From positions 9,804-73,803 of the forward strand of contig CAVVAX010000003.1 of NCBI GenBank assembly GCA_963746275.1: a stretch of DNA of 64,000 nt, written 5' to 3'. The stretch comes from JAEULH01 sp963746275. GTDB taxonomy: Bacteria > Pseudomonadota > Alphaproteobacteria > Rhodospirillales > Defluviicoccaceae. The notes beneath the pieces were generated by a model. It ran no database searches. It had not been told where the DNA came from and was given only the letters and a program-made list of their open reading frames with translations. The translations under genes and the position numbers were made by a program. This document shows positions 55,766 to 64,000 of the stretch, piece by piece (positions within the stretch are counted from its first letter, which is position 1; the number at the start of each line of letters is the position of its first letter).

Positions 55766-55850
55766 GTCGGAATACGCCTGCGGCTATTCCGACCTACGCA
55801 GCCTTGCTTCCTTCGTCCGTCGAATTACGGCTTCGCCTAATCCGACCTAC
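55766..55850. repeat. REP pair on the 5' side of the RAYT gene
   Basis: Two hairpins, GTCGGAATACGC..TATTCCGACCTAC (55766-55797) and GTCGAATTACGG..TAATCCGACCTAC (55819-55850), match the two hairpin types of the array at 54815-55200. Here both point the same way, with CTAC at the right. One stem base of the second is changed. Confidence 0.85.
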
Positions 55851-55857
55851 CGCGCGT

Positions 55858-57583
55858 TCACCACTGCACCTTCTCCTTGAACAGATGTGAAGGCGCGGCG
55901 CGGCCAAGGGTGCGCGGGTCGGCGGACGGCAGGCCGAACAGCGCCCCCTGGACGAACTGTACGCCGCAGCCGCGGACGAGGCGCAAGGTCGCCTCGTCGT
56001 CGACGCCGCCGGCGATGGTGGCGACTCCGAACTCGCGGCAGAAGGCCATTAGCGCCTTGATGTAGGCCTTCCCCTGCCGGGCGGCGCGGGCGTGCTCGAC
56101 GGCGTCCGCCGCCAGCTTGACGCTGTCCACCTCCAGGTCGGCAAGGTACTGGAAGCCGTGCGCCGAGGTAGCGAAGTCGCTCAAGCAGACCTGGACCCCC
56201 TGCTCGCGCAGGCGCTGGATGCCGGCATTGGCGGCGCCGGCGTCGGCGATGCGGCTCGCCTGGGTGATCTCGAAGATGAGCCGGCCGCGGATCCACGGAT
56301 TGTCGCGGATGAGCTGGTCGAGCTGCGCCAGCGCCGAGAGCGCGTCCACCGTCTGCCCGGAGATGCGCACGGCGACCACCGGCTCGGCATTGACCGGCAC
56401 CTTGGTCTTGAGCAGCTCGACGATCTTGCGGATGACGGCGAGGTCGAGGTCGACGATGGCCCCGGCACTCTCGGCCAGGGCCAGCCGCTCGGCGGTCACG
56501 TCGCGGCCGCCTTGCGTCGGCAGCCGGACCGTGGCCGAACAGGCGTGGACGGCGCCGCTGCGGGCATCGTGGATCGGCTGCAGCAGCACCGTGAACATGC
56601 CGCCCTCGATGAGCTGCTGGAAATCCGCCAAGGCGGCGACGGCCTCCTCGACGACGGCGGAGAAGCTCGTGGAGAACTCGGCGAGGCCGCCGGCCGCCGA
56701 CGGCTCAATTGCCTTGAACCGGTTCATCGCGAAGGTCAGGCCCTGGGCCACGTCATTGCTGCTCAGCCCCTCGCGGTCGAGCTCGAACGTCGCCGCCGCC
56801 ACCTCGGCGCCGACGGCCTCCGGATCGAGCTCCCGGGTGAAGCCGCTGATCTCGCCCTGGAGGCCGCTGACGTCGAAGTCGGCGCGATGGATCAGGCTGT
56901 AGCGATCCGGGCCGACGCAAGCGGCCGAGGCGCCGTCGATGGAGCCGGCGCGGAGGGTCGCGCCGATGCGGGCCTGAAGCTCATGCTCGGCGCTCTCGAC
57001 CAAACGGTGGCGCAACGCCTCGTAGCCCTGGAGCATGATCAGTGACATGCAGCGGTCGGCGGCGGCGGGCCGGCCTTCGGCAAGTTGGCTCGTGACCATG
57101 TCGACGAAGGCGGCGGCATCGTAGAGGCCGGTGGCGCCGTCGCGCGACCGCCGCCCGAACCCGCCCGTCTTCGGTGGCGGCGGGCAGGCCCGGAGCGCTA
57201 GGAAGTAGTGCCCGTTCAGATCCTCGAGCTGGTAGCCGGCGACCATGAGCGGCGGCGACGCGCCGGCGGCGCCCGGCGAGCTGCAGCGAGGCGGCCTCGA
57301 TGCGCTTGCGCCCCGCTGCGCCGGCAAGCATGGCGCGGACCGCCGGCCGCTCCCCCGGGACGACGGCGCTTTCCAGCGGCCGCCCGATTAGCTCCTCCGT
57401 CGGCAGCCCCAGCAGGGGCCCGATCGCGCCAGCCGCATAGACGATCCGCCCGTCGCCATCGAGCTCCAGCAGGATGTCGCCCCAGCAGAAGGCGAGGGCG
57501 ACGAACCGATCCCGCTCCGCGCGCAGCGGCGAGGCGGATGCGGTCGGGTTCGTACTTGGAGCCGGGGAGGTCGCCACTGTCAT
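55858..57583 (-). CDS. PAS sensor with degenerate EAL domain (one frame break)
   Basis: About 575 residues when joined. The N-terminus (GDILLELDGDGRIVYAAGAIG and LLGLPTEELIGRPL) is a PAS domain. One extra G near 57290 shifts the frame, after which VAGYQLEDLNGHYFLALR, a middle alpha/beta region with GLYDAAAFVDMV, and a C-terminal EAL-fold domain follow. The EAL catalytic set is damaged: the EAL position reads SAT, NxSG reads RISG, the first D of DDFG is Ser (LSDFATSAHGF), and the AEGVE glutamate reads AGGVD. It should not hydrolyse cyclic di-GMP and may bind it or a protein partner. It lies 132 bp downstream of a canonical EAL gene on the same strand. Confidence 0.8.
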
Positions 57584-57715
57584 GATGATGGTCTCGCCGA
57601 TTGATTGCGGATGGGCGCTGCCCGTGCCGGCCGGTGGCGCCGTCCGCCCGCAGGCCTCGCGAACGCCAAGCTTAGCAAAGCGCGGAGTAAGGAGCGGTGA
57701 CGGCCATCACGCGGC

Positions 57716-58585
57716 TCAGCCACGGCGTGTCGAAGCGATGCGCATCCGCCGCCGCTGTCGGGCGGGCGCCGCGGGTTTCGGCACGAACAGCCGCGCCGGG
57801 ATGCGATCGCGGAACGCACTGATGTCCCGGGCCGGCTCGCCGAACAGGAACCCCTGGACGTAGGTCACGCCGCAGCCGCAAGCGAATTCGAGCGCCGCCT
57901 CGTCCTCGATCATCTCGGCGACGGTGGTGACGCCCAGCTCTCGGCACAGCCCGATGAGCTCGCGCAGGAAGCCTTCGCCGGCGCTGGTCGCCCGCGCCCC
58001 GTGCAGCCAGGCTCCGTCGAGCTTGACGATGTCGACATCGAGACAGGAGAGGTACTCGAAGCTGGCGGCGCCGGCGCCGAAGTCGTCGAGGCAGACGGGG
58101 AAGCCTTGCCGGCGGAGGCGCTGAAGGAAAGCGTTGGCGGCGACGAGGTTGCCGAGATGCGCCGACTCGGTGATCTCGAACATCAGCCGGCCGCGAAGCC
58201 ACGGGTTCTCGCGAAGCAGGCTGTCGAGCTCGGCGAGGCAGGGGAGCGAGCTGATCGACCGGCCGGAAATGTTGACCGCGATGCGAACCGGGGGGTCGCG
58301 GAGGCTTTGGTCGCGGAGGCTTTGGCCGCCGAGCCAGGCGATCATCTTCCTGACCATGGCCATGTCGAAAACCGTAATCAGCCCCGTCCGCTCCGCCAGG
58401 CTGATGTGGTCGTGGGGCGTCAGCGCCACGTCGGCGCCGGGAAAGCGCGCCAGCGCCTCGTAGTGGTGGATGCGGCCGGTGCGGGCGTTGACGATCGGCT
58501 GAAAGAACGCGTCGAATTCCGCGGCGAAAGCAAGGCGCTTAACGATGTTCACGGTTCTGGTAGCTCCAGTAGAGCTGCACGACAT
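57716..58585 (-). CDS. Stand-alone EAL-domain cyclic di-GMP phosphodiesterase
   Basis: The 289-residue protein is one EAL domain with the catalytic set kept: HHYEALARFPGAD, RIAVNISGRSISS, LMFEITESAHL, VCLDDFGAGAASFEYL, VDIVKLDG, TVAEMIEDEAAL and TYVQGFLFGEPA. It should degrade cyclic di-GMP to pGpG. No sensory domain or membrane span is attached, so control may come from its degenerate neighbour at 55858-57583 (inference). A perfect 15 bp duplication at 58295-58324 inserts an extra QSLRD in the loop before the NISG strand. The start may be the first ATG or a GTG 12 codons on (VNIVKRLAFAAEF). Confidence 0.88.
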   Translation of the reverse strand: MSCSSTGATRTVNIVKRLAFAAEFDAFFQPIVNARTGRIHHYEALARFPGADVALTPHDHISLAERTGLITVFDMAMVRKMIAWLGGQSLRDQSLRDPPVRIAVNISGRSISSLPCLAELDSLLRENPWLRGRLMFEITESAHLGNLVAANAFLQRLRRQGFPVCLDDFGAGAASFEYLSCLDVDIVKLDGAWLHGARATSAGEGFLRELIGLCRELGVTTVAEMIEDEAALEFACGCGVTYVQGFLFGEPARDISAFRDRIPARLFVPKPAAPARQRRRMRIASTRRG

Positions 58586-58839
58586 AGTAGCCTATGGCGG
58601 CGTATCCGTAAACTTGCTCGGGCATCACCTCGGCATGTCTCCTTGGAGCGCGAACCAGGATCCAGGGAAACGGCGTGCGATTTGGCGGATGCAGCCTCAT
58701 AAGGGGTGTTCCAACAAGGGCAATGTTCGGCCGCTCGGCTCATCGCCGCGTCATGCCGCTCGGCCGCCCCGTGGAAACAGGCCGCAGCCGGCCCATCTGC
58801 CCTCCATGAGCTTGGCCTTCACGCCGCTGGAAATAGGAC

Positions 58840-61800
58840 ATGACCTTCGTGTTCGAGACCGCGCCGGAGGAGCCGGGGCCGCTGCGCGCCGCCATCCGCG
58901 AGCATCATCGCGGCGACGAGGCGGCCTGCGTTCGCGCGCTGCTCGACCGGCTCGGCGGCAGCGACGAGAGCCAGGCGCGGGTCGAGGCCCGAGTCGACGT
59001 ACGCGCGCGTCGGCTGGTCGAGGCGGTGCGCCATGAGCGGCTGGGCCGCGGCGGGCTCGACGCCTTCCTCCACGAGTACGGGCTGTCGTCGCAGGAAGGC
59101 GTGCTGTTGATGTGCATCGCCGAGGCGCTGCTGCGGGTGCCGGACGACCTCACCCAGGAGCGGCTCATCCGCGACAAGCTGTCGGCGGCCGACTGGGACC
59201 GCCACGTCGGCCGCAGCGCCTCGCTGTTCGTCAACGCCTCGACCTGGGCGCTGATGCTCACCGGCCGGCTGGTGCGTCTTCACGATACCGCCGGCCAATC
59301 GCCGGGGGCCGTCCTGCGCCGGCTGGCCGCCCGGCTCGGCGAGCCGGTGGTGCGCGAGGCGGTGAACCAGGCGATGCGCATCCTCGGCCGGCAGTTCGTC
59401 ATGGGCCGCGACATCGCCCAGGCCCTGGCGCGGGCCAAGGCGCTGGAAGCTCGCGGCTATCGCTTCTCCTACGACATGCTGGGCGAGGCGGCGCGGACCA
59501 TGGCCGACGCACGCCGCTACCACGACGCCTACAAGGGCGCCATCACCGCCATCGGCGCGGCGGCCGGGCAGCGCGACGTGATCTCCGGGCCGAGCATCTC
59601 GGTGAAGCTGTCGGCGCTGCATCCGCGCTATGAGGCGGCGCAGGCGGATCGCGTCGCATCGCGAGCTGGTGCCGCGGGTGCGCGAGCTCGCCGTCGCCGC
59701 GGCGGCCGCCGACATCGCGCTCACCATCGACGCCGAGGAGGCCGATCGGCTGGACATCTCCCTCGACGTCATCGAGGCGCTCGCCCGCGACCCGGCGCTG
59801 GCCGGCTGGGGCGGCCTCGGCGTCGTCGTCCAGACCTACCAGAAGACCGCGCCGTTCGTGATCGACTGGCTCGCCGATCTCGCCCGCAGCACCCGCCGGC
59901 GGCTGATGGTGCGGCTGGTCAAGGGCGCCTATTGGGACGCCGAGATCAAGCGGACGCAGGAACTCGGCCTGCCCGGCTATCCGGTCTTCACCCGCAAGGC
60001 ATCCACCGACGTCTCCTACCTCGCCTGTGCGAGGATGCTGTTGGCCGCACCGGAGCTGTTCTATCCGCAGTTCGCGACCCACAACGCCCACTCCATCGCC
60101 TCCGTGCTGGAGGACGCCGGCGAGGCTCGCGACTTCGAGTTCCAGCGGCTGCACGGCATGGGCGAGACCCTGTACGAGCAGCTCGTCGAGAAGGACGCTG
60201 GCCGGGACCGGGCAGGCGTCGCCTGCCGGATCTACGCGCCGGTGGGCCGGCACGAGGACCTGCTTGCCTATCTCGTCCGCAGGCTTTTGGAGAACGGCGC
60301 CAACAGCTCCTTCGTCAACCGCATCCAGGACGACTGCCTGCCCATCGACGAGATCATCGCTGACCCTATCGCCCGGGTGCGGGGGCTAGCCTTCGTGCCG
60401 CACCCGCGCATCCCGGAGCCCAGGGCGATGTTCCTCCCCGAGCGGCTGAACTCGACCGGTATCGACCTCAGCGACCGGACGCGGCTCGCGCGGCCTGCGG
60501 CAAGGAGATGGCGGGGGCCGCGGAGCGGCGGTGGCTGGCCGGGCCCGATCGTCGGCGGCCGCGAAGACGTCGACGCAGCGAAGCCGGTCGTCTCCCCGGC
60601 CGATCTCGGCCGGGAGGTGGGCCGGGTCGCGAAGGCCGGGGCCGAGCATCTCGAAGCCGCGCTGGCCCGCGCCGCCGCGAGTGCCGCCGGCTGGGCGGAC
60701 ACGCCGGTGGACGAGCGGGCCGCCTGCCTGGATCGGGCGGCCGACCGCCTCGAGCAGCAGATGCCGGCGCTGATGGCGCTCTGCGTTGCCGAGGCCGGCA
60801 AGACGCTGCCGGATGCCGTGGCCGAGGTGCGCGAGGCGGTCGACTTCTGCCGCTACTACGCAGCGCGGGCGCGCCACGACCTCACCCGACCGCTGCCGCT
60901 GCCGGTGGGCGCGGACGGCGTGCGCGCGATAAGCTTGCGCGGAGGCGGCGTCTTCGCCTGCATCAGCCCGTGGAACTTCCCGCTCGCCATCTTCACCGGC
61001 CAGGTCGCGGCCGCCCTCGCCGCCGGCAACGCCGTCATCGCCAAGCCGGCGGAGCAGACGCCGCTGATCGCCGCCGCGGCGGTGCGCATCCTCCATGCCG
61101 CCGGCGTTCCCGCCGACGTGCTCCACCTGCTGCCGGGCGACGGCGCATCCGTCGGCGCGCCGCTGGTGGCCGATCCAAGGGTCGGCGGCGTCGCCTTCAC
61201 CGGCTCGACCGAAGTCGCCTGGCAGATCAACCGGACGCTGGCACGGAAGGACGGGCCGCCAGCGGCGCTGATCGCCGAGACCGGCGGGCAGAACGCGATG
61301 ATCGCGGATTCCACCGCACTGGCCGAGCAGGTCACCCGCGACGCGCTCATATCCGCCTTCCAGAGCGCCGGGCAACGCTGCTCCGCGCTCAGGGTGCTGT
61401 TCGTTCAGGAGGAGATCGCCGCGGGCCTCATCGACATGCTTGCCGGCGCCATGGACGAGCTCGTCGTCGGCGATCCGGCGCTGATTGCGACCGACATCGG
61501 CCCAGTCATCGATGCGGACGCCCGCGACATGCTGGAGGGCCACCTGGCGCGGATGACGCACGAGGGGCGGGTGCTGAAGCGCGCCGAGCTTGGCGCCGAC
61601 ACCGGGCGGGGCACGTTCTTCGCCCCGGCTTTGGTCGAGATCGACCGGCTGTCGCGGCTGCAGCGGGAGGTGTTCGGACCCGTGCTGCACGTCATCCGCT
61701 ATCGCGCCGATCGGCTGGACGAGGTGATCGCCGCGATCAACGCCACCGGCTACGGCCTCACCCTCGGCGTCCAGACCCGGATCGACCGGACCTGGCAGAA

Positions 61801-62770
61801 GATCTTCGCCGGCACCCGCGTCGGCAACACCTACGTCAACCGCAACCAGATCGGGGCGATGGTCGGCGTCCAGCCGTTCGGCGGCCAGGGCTTGTCTGGG
61901 ACCGGGCCGAAGGCCGGGGGTCCGTCCTACCTGCGCCGGTTCTCCAGCTACCGTCGGGTGGACGGGGACGGCAGCCAAGCGTCATCGCCCCGCTTCGCGG
62001 CGGCCGAAGATCATGACACGATCCGGTTTCCGCGAGCCGGGCTGGAGGCGGCGCTCTGCGCGCTTGCCGAGGGATGGCACGCCTGGGCAGCGACGCCGGC
62101 GGCGGACCGCGCCGGCGTGCTGGAGGCGGCGGGGGACCGGTTGGCGCGTGGGAACGCCGGCGACAACCAGGCTGCCCGGTTCCTTCGCTTCCATGCCGCC
62201 GAGCTGCGCGCGCAGTACGCGGAGCCCCTGGTCCTGCCCGGGCCGACCGGCGAGCGCAACGAGCTCAGCGTCCAGCCGCGCGGCATCATCGCCTGCCTTT
62301 GTGCCGAAACGGGTGGATCGCTCGCGTCGTTCGTGGCGCAGGCCGGCGCCGCGCTCGCCACGGGCAACGCAGTCATCGCCTGGCATCAAGATCACGCCGC
62401 GGCTGCGGCCGTCGTAGCGACGCTTCACGCGAGCGGTGTTCCCGAGGCTGCCCTGGCTCTGCTGGGCATCGGCGGCGATGGCGGTCTCGGCGACCTGCTG
62501 GCGACGCCGGATTTGGCCGGCGTGGCCTACGCCGGACCCGGCCGCCTCGCGAACGCTATCGGCCGCGCGCTTGCCGACCGCAACGGCCCGATCCTGCCCC
62601 TGATCCTCTTCGCCGATGGGCCGGACCCGGCCTTAGGCATGGGGGCGCCGCCGGCCGGTTGCGCCCACTACCTCGGCCGCTTCGTCCACGAACGGTCGCT
62701 TTGCGTCGACACCACCGCGTCCGGCGGCAATGCCTCGCTGCTCTCCCTCGGCGAGGAGCTCGTGACCTAA
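58840..62770 (+). CDS. putA: Bifunctional proline dehydrogenase / P5C dehydrogenase PutA (one frame break)
   Basis: PutA converts proline to glutamate through two active sites. The N-terminal helical and PRODH part shows SYDMLGEAARTMADARRYHD and GPSISVKLSALHPRYE. After a break near 59645 come ALTIDAEEADRLD, LMVRLVKGAYWDAEIKRTQE, FYPQFATHNAHSIASV and RIYAPVGRHEDLLAYLVRRLLENGAN. The aldehyde dehydrogenase part has ISPWNFPLAIFTGQVAAALA, FTGSTEVAWQINRTLA, ETGGQNAMI, the active cysteine in SAGQRCSALRVLF, and PFGGQGLSGTGPKAGGP. A C-terminal ALDH-like domain completes about 1310 residues. No N-terminal ribbon-helix-helix is present, so it is not a self-repressor. The start follows GGAAATAGGAC. Its TAA overlaps the convergent antiporter stop. 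Confidence 0.93.
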
Positions 62771-64000
62771 CCTCGCGAGCGGTCCATCCAGCGGATGACG
62801 GGGGTGACCGTCACGCCGTGCAGCAGGATCGAGACCAGGACGATGAAGGCCGTGACCGCCCACAGCCGGTCTGCGGCGGGGAAGCTTGCCTCGTGCAAGG
62901 CGTAGGCGAGGTAGTAGAACGAGCCGATCCCGCGGATGCCGAAGAAGCCGATGACGACGCGCTCGCGCATGGGCATCGCGGCGCCGGCGAGGCCGGCGAG
63001 CCCTGCCAGCGGCCGGACGATCAGCAGGACCGCGAGGCCGACGAGAACGTCCGTCCACGACAGCGGGGCAAGGAGACCGCCGCCCACCGAAACCCCGAAC
63101 AGGACGAGCACCAGCATCATCAGCAGCCGCTCGAGCTGCTCCGAGAACTCGTGCAGCTTCTCGTGGTACTCGTGCGTCTCCTCGGCGTGACGAAGCGCCA
63201 ACGCGGTGACGAACACGGCGAGAAAGCCGTAGCCGTGGGCAAGCTCCGTCAGGCTGTAGGACAGGCAGGTGATCCCGAGCGAGACGAAGCCGTCACCGGT
63301 GCGCGACAGCTTCGCCCGGTCGGGGAGCCGGAAGGTGAGGAACGCCAGGAGCCTGCCGACCAGCCAGCCGACGGCGATGCCGGCAACGATCTTCCAGGCC
63401 ACGTCCTCCAGCAGCCAGCCGGTGAGCCATCCGTCCGAGGTTCCCGCCGCCCCGCCCGCGGCCACCGCCGCCACGGCGATGGCGAGGTTGGTGAACGGGA
63501 AGGCGAGGCCGTCGTTGAGCCCGGCCTCGGAGGTGAGGCCGAAGCGCACCTCGTCCTCCTCGCCCGAGCCGGGCGGGCCGACCTGAACGTCGGAGGCCAG
63601 CACCGGGTCTGTCGGCGCCAGGAGCGCCGCCAGCAGCAGCGCCGAGGCGATGGGCAGGCCGAGCACGCCCCAGCCGAGCAGGGCGATGCCGGCAATGGTC
63701 AGCGGCATGGTGATGGCGAGCAGCCGCCAGGTTGGTGACCAGGACCGCCAGCCGAGTGGCCGATCGAGCTTCAGCCCGGCGCCCATGAGCGCGACGATGA
63801 CCACGAGCTCGCTCACCCGCAGGGTGACGTCGGGGAAGCGCAGCGGCAGCGGCCCCTCCTCGCCGGGCAGGGCGTAGCCGACGCCCACGCCGATCAGAAC
63901 GCAGACGATCGGCAGCGACAGCGGCAGTTCCTTGAGCACCATCGGCAGCCAGGCGGTGAGCAGCACCACCACGCCGAAGCCGCCGAGGACCAGGATGTAG
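62767..64000 (-). CDS. Cation:proton antiporter, NhaP-like CPA1 family, 5' end beyond window
   Basis: At least 410 residues with about twelve spans; the frame continues leftward in protein terms past 64000 (YILVLGGFGVVVLLTAW), so the start is not in the window. Family marks are VIVALMGAGLKLDRP, the APTDPVLASDVQVG loop, FGLTSEAGLNDGLAFPFTNL with the ion-binding ND pair, and IGFFGIRGIGSFYYLAYAL. These fit Na+(K+)/H+ exchangers of the NhaP type. The stop overlaps that of putA by convergent TAA/TAG at 62767-62770. Confidence 0.9.
   Translation of the reverse strand, partial: YILVLGGFGVVVLLTAWLPMVLKELPLSLPIVCVLIGVGVGYALPGEEGPLPLRFPDVTLRVSELVVIVALMGAGLKLDRPLGWRSWSPTWRLLAITMPLTIAGIALLGWGVLGLPIASALLLAALLAPTDPVLASDVQVGPPGSGEEDEVRFGLTSEAGLNDGLAFPFTNLAIAVAAVAAGGAAGTSDGWLTGWLLEDVAWKIVAGIAVGWLVGRLLAFLTFRLPDRAKLSRTGDGFVSLGITCLSYSLTELAHGYGFLAVFVTALALRHAEETHEYHEKLHEFSEQLERLLMMLVLVLFGVSVGGGLLAPLSWTDVLVGLAVLLIVRPLAGLAGLAGAAMPMRERVVIGFFGIRGIGSFYYLAYALHEASFPAADRLWAVTAFIVLVSILLHGVTVTPVIRWMDRSRG

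Noticed and set aside
55858..57583. Active cyclic di-GMP phosphodiesterase
   Set aside because: At least four catalytic positions of the EAL domain are replaced, so activity is not expected.

Overview
The window is GC-rich, gene-dense chromosomal DNA that reads as an alphaproteobacterium, most like the Rhodospirillales. The basis is a CtrA-type cell-cycle regulator ending in Ala-Ala next to fliI, a complete cbb3 oxidase locus (ccoNOQP then ccoGHIS), NnrU, PhoX, clpS-clpA and a bifunctional PutA. Species cannot be named from sequence alone. No rRNA, tRNA or CRISPR array was recognised.

Layout. 1-33 is the 5' edge of guaA (minus). 54-497 is a shrunken IS481-family element. 828-7369 (minus) is a fermentative or low-redox cassette: a FAD/Fe-S oxidoreductase, pyruvate:ferredoxin oxidoreductase (nifJ) and a dihydroorotate-dehydrogenase-like protein. 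7973-11002 holds a glycosyltransferase, NnrU and a nucleotide cyclase. 11424-14470 holds clpS, clpA and a tiny zinc-ribbon protein. 14502-18026 holds a HAD phosphatase, a J-domain protein, a VWA-like protein and a 2-hydroxyglutarate-oxidase-like flavoprotein. 18310-22751 holds an RTX calcium-binding protein, ctrA, fliI and an IS1595 remnant. 22921-25644 holds PhoX and HupE. 25798-31381 is a putative conflict or signalling module: a membrane-anchored receiver-like protein diverging from a SIR2 protein, which is translationally coupled to an nSTAND ATPase with WD40 repeats. 31353-40802 (minus) holds an alpha/beta hydrolase and the cbb3 locus. 41316-47853 holds ggt, rlmI, a KefB-like antiporter, fabD and a small membrane protein. 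47984-50238 (minus) holds a histidine kinase and a TVP38-family protein. 50462-54785 is the classic rpmH-rnpA-yidD-yidC-engB-argB run. 54815-55850 is a REP-associated transposase inside its own REP array. 55858-58585 holds two EAL proteins, one degenerate. 58840-64000 holds putA and a sodium/proton-type antiporter that runs off the right edge.

How the genes work together. NifJ and its neighbour should exchange electrons between pyruvate, ferredoxin and NAD(P)H. The cbb3 locus supplies a high-affinity terminal oxidase plus its copper and maturation factors, so the organism probably moves between oxic and micro-oxic or anoxic life. ClpS-ClpA and CtrA fit the regulated proteolysis typical of this class.

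Two cautions. More than a dozen genes, including yidC and engB, which are normally essential, carry single-base frame breaks, mostly one extra G or C. I treat these as probable sequence errors and give whole-gene coordinates. Several 11-24 bp perfect tandem duplications also occur, and one breaks a small gene. Many long antisense ORFs are GC-driven shadows and are left out.
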